Of a stretch of 64,000 nt of DNA, positions 37,447-47,370 are shown piece by piece. Position 1 is the first letter of the stretch; every line of letters begins with the position of its first letter. The notes beneath the pieces were generated by a model. That model was not told the DNA's origin, did not search any database, and saw only the letters and a program-made list of their open reading frames with translations. Location of the stretch: assembly GCA_963778025.1 (NCBI GenBank), contig CAVZTA010000009.1, positions 62,001 through 126,000 on the forward strand, written 5' to 3'. Position numbers and translations under genes: made by a program. The stretch is from CAVZTA01 sp963778025. GTDB taxonomy: Bacteria > Chloroflexota > Limnocylindria > Limnocylindrales > CSP1-4.

Positions 37447-39753
37447 ATGAGTGCCTTCGAGACGAAAGAGGGCGGCCGCCCGCGAGTGGTTCGCACAGCC
37501 CCGGTTCGAGGGGATCGTGCGTCTGCTACACTGCGCGCGACGTCGCCGCGCAGCAGGGCACGATCCAGCCCGACTACACCGTCGCGCGTACGGCCGCCGA
37601 GGGGTTCCACGCGCGCCTCCGGGACCTGTTCACCCGAGGCGAGCAGATCACGACCTTCGGCCCCTACTCACCCGGCCAGGCGGTGGTCATGAAGCGGATG
37701 GGGCTCGAGGCCATCTACCTCGGCGGGTGGGCCACCTCGGCGAAGGGATCGTCTGCCGAGGACCCCGGCCCGGACCTTGCGAGCTACCCGCTCAGCCAGG
37801 TTCCGGACGAGGCGGCCGGCCTCGTGCGCGCGCTCCTCACCGCCGACAAGAACCAGCAGTTCGCTCGCTCCCAGATGGACGAGGAGACGCGTCGCTCGAC
37901 GCCGGAGATCGACTTCCGGCCATTCATCATCGCCGACGCCGACACGGGCCATGGCGGCGACGCGCACGTGCGGAATCTGATCCGCCGATTCGTCGAGGTG
38001 GGCGTGCCCGGGCTATCACATCGAGGACCAGAAGCCCGGCGCCAAGAAGTGCGGTCATCAGGGCGGCAAGGTCCTGGTCGCCCAGGACGAACAGAACAAG
38101 CGGCTCAATGCCGCGCGCCTGCAACTCGACGTCATGAGGGTGCCGGGCATCGTCGTCGCCCGGACCGATGCCGAGGCCGCGACGTTCATCGACAACTGCA
38201 CCGACGAGCGAGACCAGCCGTTCATCCTCGGCGCGACGAACGCGGGAGGTGCCGAGCTACCGTGTCGGTTTCCTGGCGATCCTGAAGGCACTGCACGACC
38301 GTGGGCTGCGAGGAGATCCGGGGCCACCTGCTGTTCGCAGTGCCCGACGGACGAGTTGCGGCACGCAGGTTGCCTGGCTGGGCCGAGTCGGGCTCATGTC
38401 GCTCATCGAGCGCGAGCGCCGAGAGCGCGCGAGATGCACGCCGTCGGGACCGCGATCGAGCGGCGTGCTGGACGCCATCGAGACGCGGTACTGCGGATCT
38501 CTGGCGGGCGGAAGCGGGCCTCAAGACGTACGGCGAGGCGGTCGGCGATGATCCTCGAGACCCGCGCCGGCGAAGGCGAGCGCTACGAGATGACGCCCGA
38601 GGAATGGCGCGCCTTCGCCAAGCCGATGCGGCGTTCTCGCGAGGTCACCGTCAGATGGCGGAGTCGCTCGACATCCGGGTCGCGTGGGATCCGGAGTCGC
38701 CCAAGACGCCGGAGGGCTACTACCAGGTCCAGGGTGGGATCGACTATGCGATCGCAAAGTCGCTCGCGGCCGCGCCGTTCGCCGACCTGCTGTGGATGGA
38801 GACGAAGACGGCAGAATCTCGAGGACGCGCGGCGATTCGCCGAGGCGATCCACGCCGCGTACCCCGACAAGATGCTGGCGTACAACCTGTCGCCCTCGTT
38901 CAACTGGGACACCACCGGGCTGAGCGACGACGAGATGCGGCTGCTTCCCGCGAGGAGCTCGGGAAGCTCGGCTTCGTGTTCAACTTCATCACGTACGCGG
39001 GGCATCAGATCGACGGACTCGCCGCCGAGGAGTTCGCGACGGCGCTCTTCGCGACGACGGGATGCTTGCCCTCGCCCGCCTGCAGCGGAAGTTCCGGCTG
39101 CTGGAATCTGCCTTACCGAACGCCGCAGTCACTCGTCGGCGGCGACCGGCTGGATGCGGCGCTGATGGCCGCATCCGGGCGGACCGCGGCGACCAAGGCG
39201 ATGGGCAGCCGGACTCGACGCAGCACCAGCACCTCGTCCAGACCGAGGTGCCGACAGGCGCTGCTGGACGAGTGGCTGGCGGCGTGGGCGAGCCACTGGG
39301 ATCGGCCGGGGACGGATGCGCGTCGAGCTCCGCCCGCACACGGCGAGTTCCGACCTGCTGGAGCTGATCGGTCGTGGACGCACTCCGGCGAGACCTCCTC
39401 GCAGACGTGATCTTCGCGAGCATGCGTGGATCGTCGCGGGCGCAGCATCCTCTCGATCCGCGACCAGAACACCGCGCCGATCGATCCGCAGGCGGCGGCT
39501 GATGACGCTCGTCCAACTCTTCCTGATCCACCGGTACCGTGCGGCGTCGGTGCACTACGTGACGCCGACCGAGGACAACCTCGGTCCCAGACCCAGCGGA
39601 TGGCGGTCCTGGGCATCTTCACGGTCGTCAGGACCGAGATCGGGCAGATCATCGTGGCGGACGTCGACCGGGATGCGCGTCGCCGAGCTCTTGCTGCCCA
39701 ACGGGGAGCAACTCGCGGAGCTGATCAGGAAGCCGATCCCGCAACCGGCGTAA
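37447..39753 (+). pseudogene. aceA: Isocitrate lyase, long ICL2 type, broken by about two dozen frameshifts
   Basis: The locus encodes a ~760-residue ICL2-type enzyme of the glyoxylate shunt, cleaving isocitrate to succinate and glyoxylate. Read across frames, it runs from MSAFETK at 37447 through AAAREWFAQPRFEGIVRL, VMKRMGLEAIYLGGWATS, IADADTGHGGDAHVRNLI, the catalytic KKCGHQGGKV, VVARTDAEAATFID, TPEGYYQVQGGIDYAIAKSL, AYNLSPSFNWDTTG, GHQIDGLAAEEFATA and HRYRAASVHYVTPTEDN, to LLPNGEQLAELIRKPIPQPA. The frame changes at roughly 24 places (for example ~38005, 38247, 38312, 38348, 38370, 38815, 39112, 39312, 39492, 39672), about 17 as +1 and 7 as -1. No catalytic motif is lost and no in-frame stop was seen in the fragments, which argues for sequence error rather than old decay. 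It is typed as a pseudogene only because it is unreadable as given. Confidence 0.9.
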
Positions 39754-39944
39754 CGCGGGCGCGCATCGACCGCTCACCCGATCGCGCGAGCCGTCCTCCC
39801 GCCGTCCCTACGCCCGGGCACGCCGTCGCGCGCACAGCGGAAGACGACAGGCGGATAATGCCGCTCCGGGTCACTCGGCGCGACGGCGAACATGCCGCCA
39901 CCACGAACGAGCCACCATCCGGATTCCCGAAAGGAGGCCGGCAC

Positions 39945-42900
39945 GTGGAGCAACGGTACGAGTGCCTGGACGGCAACGAAGCAGCGGCCCGCGTCGCCTA
40001 CGCCGTCAGCGAAGTGATCTCGATCTACCCGATCACCCCCGCCTCCCCCATGGCCGAACACTGCGACGATTGGTCGGCGGCGCGCCGGCCGAACCTCTGG
40101 GGGAAGGTGCCGGACGTCGTCGAGATGCAATCCGAGGCTGGCGCGGCCGGAGCGCTGCACGGCGCGCTCCAGAAGGGCGCGCTCGGGACGACGTTCACCG
40201 CGTCCCAGGGACTCCTGCTGATGGTCCCCAACATGTTCAAGATCGCCGGCGAGCTGACGCCGGCGGTGATCCATGTCGCGGCACGGACGGTCGCGACCCA
40301 TGCGCTCTCGATCTTTGGCGACCACAGCGATGTGATGCACGCGCGAACGACCGGTTGGGCGATGCTCGCGGCAGGCTCGGTCCAGGAAGCACACGACTTT
40401 GCGCTCGTAGCCCATGCGGCGACGCTGCGCGCCCGGATCCCGTTCCTCCACTTCTTCGACGGCTTCCGCACCTCGCACGAGATCGACAAGATCGCCGTGC
40501 TCGAAGAGGACGACATCCGCGCGCTGGTCCGCGATGATGACGTGCTGGCCCTGCGCGCCCGCGGGATGACGCCGGATGCTCCTGTCGTTCGGGGGACGGC
40601 CCAGAACCCCGACGTCTTCTTCCAGGCGCGCGAGGCGTCGAACCCCTTCCACCTCGCGGTACCCGGGATCGTCCAGGAGGTCATGGAGGAGCTCGCCGCC
40701 CGGACCGGCCGCCGGTACGGGCTGGTTGACTATCACGGCGCTCCCGACGCCGACCGCGTGGTCGTCGTGATGGGCTCTGCCGGCGGAGCCGTGGAGGAGA
40801 CCGTCGATACGCTCGTCGCCGCCGGCGAGAAGGTCGGGATGCTCCGGATCCGCCTGTTCCAGCCGTTCCCCGCGGAGCAGGTGATCGCCGCCCTGCCGCC
40901 GACGGTTCGGGCGATCGCGGTCCTCGACAGGACGAAGGAACCGGGCTCCGTCGGCGAGCCGCTCTACCTGGCGATCGTCGCGGGCCTGGCCGAGGCGATG
41001 GACGGCGACGCTCCGCCGTTCACGACGGCGCCGCGGGTCGTCGGCGGGCGGTACGGGCTGTCATCCAAGGAGATGACGCCGTCGATGATCAAGCCGATCT
41101 TCGACGAGCTCGGCCGCGACGCGGCCCAAGCGGCACTTCACGGTCGGCATCTACGACGATGTGACGCACCTCAGCCTGCCGATCGACGGCGGGTTCCGGC
41201 ACCCACGTCCGGCCACCGAGGTGCAGGCGATGTTCTTCGGGCTCGGCTCGGACGGCACGGTCGGCGCGAACAAGGCGTCGATCAAGATCATCGGGGAGAG
41301 CACGGACCTGTTCGCCCAGGGCTACTTCGTCTACGACTCCAAGAAGTCGGGCTCGGTCACCGTGTCGCACCTCCGGTTCGGGCCGGAGCCCATCCGCTCG
41401 ACGTATCTCATCGAGGACGCCGACTTCGTTGCCTGTCACCAGTTCGGGCTGCTGGGCAAGACCAAGGTCCTCGAGTCTGCGAGGCACGGGGCGACGTTCC
41501 TGCTCAACGCTCCGTACGGGCCTGACGAGGTCTGGGATCACCTGCCGGGCGGCGCCCAGCAGCTGCTCATCGACAAGGAGATCGACTTCTGGGTGATCGA
41601 CGCGCTCGCGGTCGCCGACGAGGCCGGGATGGGCAGCCGGATCAACACGGTCATGCAGCCATGCTTCTTCCAGCTCGCCGGCATCCTGCCGGCCGACGAG
41701 GCGATCACCCGGATCAAGGGCTTCGTCGAGAAGACGTATGCGAAGCGGGGTGAGGCAACCGTCGCCCGCAACTTCGCCGCGATCGACCACTCACTCGAGC
41801 GCCTCGCCCGCGTTCCGCTGGGCCGGGTCACCAACGGCCGGGCGACGACGCCGCCCGTGCCGGACGACGTACCGGACTTCGTCGCCCGGATCACGTCGCG
41901 GCTGATCGCCGGCGACGGTGACATGCTGCCGGTCAGCGCGCTCCCGGTCGACGGGACCTTCCCGACCGGGACCACGAAATACGAGAAGCGGGCGATCGCC
42001 CAGATGATCCCGATCTGGGATCCCGCGATCTGCATCGACTGCGGCAAGTGCGCGATGGTCTGCCCCCACGCGACGATCCGGATGAAGGTGTTTCCCACCT
42101 CCGCGGTCGAGTCCGCGCCGGCCGACTTCCTGCACAAGGAGTTCCGCTCGCGGGATCTCCTCGACCACCGGCTGACGATCCAGGTCGCGCCCGACGACTG
42201 CACCGGCTGCGGCGTCTGCGTCGACGTCTGCCCGGCCAAGAGCAAGACCGACACCAGCCACAAGGCGATCAACATGGAGCCCGTTGCGGACCACCGCGAC
42301 GTCGAGCGCCCTCGCTGGGACTTCTTCCAGTCGATCGCACCGCTCGATCGGAGCCTGGTCCCGCTCGATTCGGTCAAGGGCTCGCAGATGCTGGAGCCGC
42401 TCTTCGAGTTCTCGGGCGCCTGTGGCGGCTGTGGCGAGACGCCCTACATCCGCCTCGTCAGCCAGCTCTTCGGCGACCGCATGATCGTCGCCAACGCGAC
42501 CGGTTGCTCGTCGATCTACGGGGCCAACCTGCCGACGACCCCGTGGACGGTCAACGCCGCCGGTCGCGGTCCAGCGTGGAGCAACTCGCTGTTCGAGGAC
42601 AACGCCGAGTTCGGCCTCGGGATGCGGCTCGCCCTCGATGCCCAATCCGACCATGCCCGGCAGCTCGTCGAACGCCTCGCCCCGGAGCTCGGGCCGGATC
42701 TCGTGGATGGACTCCTCGGCTCGGCTCAGGACACGGAAGCCGACATCGTGGTCCAGCGCGAGCGGGTGAACCGCCTGCGCGACGCGCTCGCAACGGTCGA
42801 CGGCCCACTCAGGTCCGATGCCCGACACCTGCTCTCGCTCGCGAGCGATCTCGTTCGCCAGGGCGTCTGGATCATCGGCGGCGACGGCTGGGCCTACGAC

Positions 42901-43597
42901 ATCGGGTTCGGTGGCCTCGACCAGGTCCTCTCGTCCGGTCGCAACGTCAACATCCTGGTCCTGGACACGGAGGTCTACTCGAACACCGGCGGCCAGGCGT
43001 CGAAGGCCACTCCACGTGGCGCCGTCGCCAAGTTCGCGGCCGCGGGCAAGGGCACGGCCAAGAAGGATCTCGGCGCGATCGCCCGATCGTACGGCAACGT
43101 CTACGTCGCCCAGGTCTCGATGGGCGCGAATGACCTCCAGACGACGAAGGCGCTCCTCGAGGCGGATGCCTGGCCGGGTCCGTCGCTCGTCATCGCCTAC
43201 AGCAGACTGCATCGCTCATGGCATCGACATGAGCAAGTCGATGTCGCATCAGAAGGACGCGGTCAAGAGCGGCTACTGGCCCCTGTACCGCTTCCACCCC
43301 TCCGAGATCGATGGCGGCAAGCCATTCAAGCTCGACTCCTCCAGCCCATCGATCCCGATCGCCGACTTCGTTGCGACCGAGACGCGCTTCGCCGTCCTCC
43401 AGCGGACGCACCCGGAACGGGCGGCGGAACTGGCGGCGCTCGCCCAGGCCGACGCCGACGAGCGCTGGCGCTACTACCAACAGCTCGCGGGCATCGAACG
43501 CACCGTTCCCCACGTCCATCGACCCGACCCCGAGATCGTGCCCGACATCGAGAGCGACGCGGGCTACCGCTACGAGGGCGAGGGGGACGAGGCATGA
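39945..43597 (+). CDS. nifJ: Pyruvate:ferredoxin (flavodoxin) oxidoreductase, single-chain, two frameshifts
   Basis: About 1217 residues, the normal length for the fused homodimeric enzyme. GTG start with AAGGAGG 7 nt upstream. Domain order: TPP-pyrimidine domain (ISIYPITPASPMAEHCDDW), domain II, gamma domain (MFFGLGSDGTVGANKASIKI), two [4Fe-4S] clusters (CIDCGKCAMVCPHA, CTGCGVCVDVCPAK), then CGGCGETPY and the TPP-pyrophosphate motif GDGWAYDIGFGGLDQ...NTGGQ. Frameshifts near 41126 and 43202 are single indels; the C-terminal HGIDMSKSMSHQKDAV follows in the third frame. Converts pyruvate and CoA to acetyl-CoA, CO2 and reduced ferredoxin. Confidence 0.95.
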
Positions 43598-44655
43598 CGG
43601 TCGACTTGCGCACCCGGTACCTCGGTCTCGAGCTCCGCTCGCCCATCGTCGCCTCGGCCGCGCCACAGAACGGGGAGACTGCCATGGCCGCGCGTCTCGA
43701 GGCCGCGGGCGTCGGGGCGGTCGTCCTCCCATCGCTGTTCGAGGAAGAGATCGTGACCGAGGAGCTCGAGCTCAATCGGTCGCTGGAGCAGGGCACCGAG
43801 CACTTCGCCGAGGCGCTCGACTACTTCCCGCAGGTAGATCGGTTCATCAGCGCGGCCGACCGATACCTTGCCGCCGTCGAACGGATCAAGTCCAGGGCCA
43901 CCGTACCGATCATCGCCAGCCTCAACGCGACGAGCACCGGCGGTTGGGTCCGGTATGCGCGGCTCATCCAGGATGCCGGCGCCGACGCGCTCGAACTGAA
44001 CCTCTACCACGTCGCCGCTGACCCGCGCAGGACAGCCACCGACATGGAGACTGCCGACCTCGACCTCATCGCGACCGTCCGGGCCGCGGTCGCGATCCCG
44101 CTCGCCGTCAAGCTGAGTCCCTTCTATTCCGCGTTCGCCAACTTCGCTGCGGCGGCGATCGAGGCGGGCGCCGACGGTCTCGTGCTGTTCAATCGGTTCT
44201 ACCAGCCGGATATCGACCTGGAGACGCTCGAGGTCGTGCCGCGGCTTGATCTGAGCCAGCCCTGGGAGATGCGGCTACCGGTGCGCTGGATCGCGATCCT
44301 GCGTCCGCAGTTGGGCCCCGGGGTGTCCCTTGCTGCAACCTCCGGCGTCCAGGCCGGGACGGACGCGGTCAAAGGGCTGATGGTCGGCGCGGACGTGGTG
44401 ATGATGACGTCAGCCCTGCTTCGCCACGGTCCCGAGCACGTCGCGACCGTGGAGGCGGAGCTGCGGACGTGGTTGGTCGAACACGAGTACGAGTCGGTCG
44501 ACCAACTCAGGGGAAGCACCAGCCAGGCCACGACCGACGACCCGTCAGCGTTCGAGCGCGCCAACTACATGCACACGCTCCGATCGTGGGTCGCGCCGCG
44601 AGACCTGACGCCGACGGCACCGTCCCGCCCTGCGGACATGGTCCGCGTGACCTGA
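43594..44655 (+). CDS. Dihydroorotate dehydrogenase-like flavoprotein coupled to nifJ
   Basis: 353 residues of the DHOD-like FMN TIM-barrel family. TRYLGLELRSPIVASAAPQN, ALELNLYHVAADPRR, PLAVKLSPFYSAFANFA and LAATSGVQAGTDAVKGLMVG follow the fold, with the last forming the FMN phosphate site. It overlaps nifJ by ATGA. DHOD-like genes next to PFOR are a recurring arrangement, but the substrate is not established; an electron-transfer partner of the PFOR is more likely than a pyrimidine-pathway role because no other pyr genes are present. Confidence 0.88.
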   Translation: MTVDLRTRYLGLELRSPIVASAAPQNGETAMAARLEAAGVGAVVLPSLFEEEIVTEELELNRSLEQGTEHFAEALDYFPQVDRFISAADRYLAAVERIKSRATVPIIASLNATSTGGWVRYARLIQDAGADALELNLYHVAADPRRTATDMETADLDLIATVRAAVAIPLAVKLSPFYSAFANFAAAAIEAGADGLVLFNRFYQPDIDLETLEVVPRLDLSQPWEMRLPVRWIAILRPQLGPGVSLAATSGVQAGTDAVKGLMVGADVVMMTSALLRHGPEHVATVEAELRTWLVEHEYESVDQLRGSTSQATTDDPSAFERANYMHTLRSWVAPRDLTPTAPSRPADMVRVT

Positions 44656-44685
44656 GCCAGCCTGGTCGACGCCCGGCCGCGCCGA

Positions 44686-45756
44686 TCAGTCGTGCGCGCT
44701 GAGCCAGGCGCTGACTTTCGGCCACAGGTTCTGGCTGGCCGATCGGCCGACGACGATCCCGACGTGGCCACCCTCCACGATGATCTCCGATGCGTCCTTG
44801 CTACCGACACGCTTCGTGACGACGTTCGTCGTCGCCCGCGGTGCGATCTGGTCCCGGCTCGCGGCGATGTTGAGGACCGGGCACCGGATGCCGCTGAGGC
44901 GAACGGGCCGACCGTCCATCTCGAGCATGTCCCGGGTCAGACGGTTGTCCTGGTAGAACTCGACGATCCACTGCCGAAATGCCCCGCCGGCGAATGGGAC
45001 GCTGTCGTTCACCCAGCGGTACATCGCCTGCCAGGCGCTGACGTCGAACGCTGGATCGCCGAGCCGCTGCCAGAGGTTGCGATACGTGCCCACGTAGCTG
45101 GCCGTCGGGTTCAGGAGCTTCGACCCGACGTCAGGCATCTGCCCGGGGATCGTCGGGAAGGTGTCGGTCAGCAGATCGATCGGGAAGACGCCTCGCGCCG
45201 TCATCCGGCCGAACTGACCGGCTTCGGCGAAGTCGAGCGGCGCCGTCAGGAGGATGAGGTTCCGGACGACCTCGGGATGAAGGGCCGCGAAACAGGTCGC
45301 CAGGGCACCACCGATGCAATAGCCCAGCACCGTCATCTGGTCGGCCCCGGTCGTCCGCTGGATCGCCTTCGCGGCGCGCGGCAAGTAGCGGGTCACGAGC
45401 GCTGTCACGTCGAGAGCCCGGTCCTCGTCCCCAGGCGTTCCCCAGTCGATGAGGAAGACGTCGAAGCCCTCGCCGAGGAGGTACTCGACGAAGCTCGCTC
45501 CCGGCCGCAGGTCCAGGATGTAGGCGCGGTTGATGAGCGGCAGCACCAGGAAGATCGGCGTTCGCTGGGTGGCCGGCTCGGACCGGACGTAGCGGTACAG
45601 GCGCGCCTTGTTCTTGCGCCAGATGAGCTCCTTGGGCGTGAGGCCGACCGGCGCGTCCATCGAGCCCAGGACGACCCGCGCCATCTCGAGCGCGCGGTCG
45701 GCTGAGGACCAGAGGTTGGCCGCGTCCGGGATGCCGGGCGACGTCGTGGTGGTCAT
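44686..45756 (-). CDS. phaC: Polyhydroxyalkanoate synthase, class III PhaC
   Basis: 356 residues, the ~40-kDa size of class III/IV PhaC. The lipase-like box is GYCIGGALAT with the nucleophilic Cys (~146); the other triad members lie in ASRDQIAP (Asp) and VEGGHVGIVVG (His). PLINRAYILDLRPGASFVEYL and DVFLIDWGTPGDEDR are family signatures. It polymerises (R)-3-hydroxyacyl-CoA. It overlaps phaE by ATGA; the order is PadR regulator, phaE, phaC. Confidence 0.96.
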   Translation of the reverse strand: MTTTTSPGIPDAANLWSSADRALEMARVVLGSMDAPVGLTPKELIWRKNKARLYRYVRSEPATQRTPIFLVLPLINRAYILDLRPGASFVEYLLGEGFDVFLIDWGTPGDEDRALDVTALVTRYLPRAAKAIQRTTGADQMTVLGYCIGGALATCFAALHPEVVRNLILLTAPLDFAEAGQFGRMTARGVFPIDLLTDTFPTIPGQMPDVGSKLLNPTASYVGTYRNLWQRLGDPAFDVSAWQAMYRWVNDSVPFAGGAFRQWIVEFYQDNRLTRDMLEMDGRPVRLSGIRCPVLNIAASRDQIAPRATTNVVTKRVGSKDASEIIVEGGHVGIVVGRSASQNLWPKVSAWLSAHD

Positions 45757-46346
45757 TCGCTAGCGCTGGTCGGCGACGTGGCTGGCTTCGCGGTGGCGGC
45801 GACCTTGGCGGGCCTGGCCGGTTTGGCGGCGACCGCGCGGGCGGCGCGCGCCGCAGGCTTGGCGGCATCGAGCGGTCGGCCGCGGACGGCGCGTTCGATC
45901 GTGTCGATGCGCTTGGCGATCCGATCGATCTTGGCGGCCTCGCCTGCGCGGCTTCGGAGCGAGCGGTCGATCGACTCAAGGCGCTTGGCGATCTGATCGA
46001 GCTGGCCGGCCTCGGCCGATCGCGTGCGGATGACATCGTCGAAGGCGTCGAGCCGATCGGCGATCTGGTCGCTCTTCTCCTCGAGACCGACGACAAGCTC
46101 GCCGAGCCGAGCGATGTCCTCGCGGGTCGGAACGTTCATCGTCTCCAGGTATGCCCGCATGTTCTCGCGAACCGACTTCTGCGCTGCCAGCATCGTTTCC
46201 AGCAACCGCCCGCTCGATTCGCTGAATTCCGGGGTCTCCATCGCCTGCTCGAGGGCGGCCGTCCAGGCCTTCTCGTTCGTCTCGTACAACTCGCGCCAGA
46301 CGGCGAACACATCCGCGTCCTGGCTGGCTTCCTGCGTCTTCGTCAT
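45753..46346 (-). CDS. phaE: PHA synthase small subunit PhaE-like with coiled coil and AAKP-rich tail
   Basis: 197 residues from the ATG at 46346, which has AAGGAG upstream. Residues ~10-90 match the PhaE core (WRELYETNEKAWTAALEQAM, ENMRAYLETMNVPTREDIARL). A helical coiled coil follows, with two similar ~22-residue units (DQIAKRLESIDRSLRSR and DRIAKRIDTIERAVRGR). The last ~40 residues are Ala/Lys/Pro-rich (AAKPAARAARAVAAKPAR), like the histone-like tail of the PhaF granule protein. Shorter than classical PhaE (~350) and close to class IV PhaR in size. Required partner for PhaC activity; the basic tail may bind DNA (inference). Confidence 0.85.
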   Translation of the reverse strand: MTKTQEASQDADVFAVWRELYETNEKAWTAALEQAMETPEFSESSGRLLETMLAAQKSVRENMRAYLETMNVPTREDIARLGELVVGLEEKSDQIADRLDAFDDVIRTRSAEAGQLDQIAKRLESIDRSLRSRAGEAAKIDRIAKRIDTIERAVRGRPLDAAKPAARAARAVAAKPARPAKVAATAKPATSPTSASE

Positions 46347-46841
46347 TGGAGCGTCTCCTTCCGATCCGATCCCTTCGTGTCCGTGTCCTTGTCGCGCTGC
46401 CCCTTCCCATCGGTCGTGTCGGCGCCATGCAGCGCGGCGTGCGCCCGGGCCGGCGCCGTACAGATCGAGGAAGCGGTCGATCGTCTGGCGATAGGTGTCG
46501 AGCAGGGTCGCCGAGGAGTCCAACCAGTCGTGGCCGGCATCGGTGATCGAGTACACCCGTCGAGCGGGACCGGTGGGGCCGGGCTCCCAGGTCGACTCGA
46601 GGAAGCCGTCCTTCTCCATCTGGCGCAACGTCCGGTACAGCGTGCTCATCGTGATCCCGAACAGGCCGAAGGCGCGCAGGTAGTCCTCGATCACATACCC
46701 ATGTGCCCGTTGCATGGAGACGGCCAGCAGCACGAACGGCGCGAGGAAGTCGCGCGGCGGCCAGCCGGACAACGGCTCGCGCTCATCGAGCGGCTCGGCC
46801 GGATCGGACGGCGATCTGGCTTCGGCGCGGCCTTCAGTCAT
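46343..46841 (-). CDS. PadR-family transcriptional regulator of the PHA genes, probable frameshift
   Basis: About 165 residues from the ATG at 46841. The winged-helix PadR domain is LAPFVLLAVSMQRAHGYVIED, GITMSTLYRTLRQMEKDGFLE and ARRVYSITDAGHDWLDSS. As given, the frame runs straight into phaE; but in another frame, entered near 46440, a polar tail (HGADTTDGKGQRDKDTDTKG) ends at a TGA that overlaps the phaE ATG (46343-46346). That arrangement and the phaE ribosome site make two separate genes far more likely than a natural fusion. Divergent from the phasin gene, so probably an autoregulated PHA switch. Confidence 0.8.
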
Positions 46842-46892
46842 CGCTCCCTGTTCTCTGCTCCACGTCGGTTCGGCACTTGACACCCGCGGTAT

Positions 46893-46913
46893 CTAAGTGC
46901 ACCATGCACCTAG
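46893..46913. promoter_or_regulatory. Near-palindromic operator between padR and phasin genes
   Basis: CTAAGTGCA (46893-46901), CCA, TGCACCTAG (46905-46913): 8 of 9 arm positions pair. It is flanked by TTGACA on the plus strand at 46877-46882 and on the minus strand at 46919-46914, so it lies in the spacer of both divergent candidate promoters. A binding site for the adjacent PadR protein is the natural reading. Confidence 0.55.
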
Positions 46914-46963
46914 TGTCAATGCGCAAGTAGCACCAAACGGATCATAGATGAAGGAGACCACCC

Positions 46964-47359
46964 GTGTCTACTACCACGATGAACGAGATGCCGGAGACGG
47001 CGAGCGCTGCCGTCGCTGAAGCCACGCGGATCGCCGCACAGGCAGCCCGCACCAACACCGAGAATGCCAGGGCCTCGATCGAGGCCGCGCGCTCGTACTT
47101 CGACGAGGCCAACACCCTCGGCCGGGACCTCCTGAGCACCTGGTCCGTTCAGAGCGAGGCGGTTCTCAAGACGGCCTTCGGCGCACAGAATGCCGCGATC
47201 GAGGCGGGTCTGAGCCTGTTCGACATGGGCGTGAAGAGCAACAAGCAGGCCGTCGCGCAGTTCCACGAGCTCCTCAAGCGGACCCAGGAGGCGACGCTCG
47301 AGACCTGGAAGTCCACGATCACGGCCACGGCGAAGGCGACCGAGCCGACGAAGCGCTGA
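46964..47359 (+). CDS. phaP: Phasin (PHA granule-associated protein)
   Basis: 131 residues, almost entirely helical and Ala/Glu-rich. The phasin-type core runs from TNTENARASIEAARSYFDE to QAVAQFHELLKRTQEATLE. GTG start with AAGGAGA upstream. It coats PHA granules. Position between the PHA synthase operon and phaB/phaA, and divergent from padR, supports the role. A hairpin pair follows the stop. Confidence 0.85.
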   Translation: MSTTTMNEMPETASAAVAEATRIAAQAARTNTENARASIEAARSYFDEANTLGRDLLSTWSVQSEAVLKTAFGAQNAAIEAGLSLFDMGVKSNKQAVAQFHELLKRTQEATLETWKSTITATAKATEPTKR

Positions 47360-47370
47360 CGAGCAGCCGA

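Noticed and set aside
37447..39753. Programmed ribosomal frameshifting in isocitrate lyase
   Set aside because: About 24 shifts in both directions with no shared slippery heptamer; no known bacterial system decodes this.
41791..43212. 473-aa minus-strand frame opposite nifJ
   Set aside because: Antisense shadow; nifJ cluster and TPP motifs are on the plus strand.
45753..46883. Natural PadR-PhaE fusion protein
   Set aside because: phaE has its own ribosome site and ATG, and an alternative frame gives PadR a stop overlapping that ATG; a one-base indel near 46440 is simpler.
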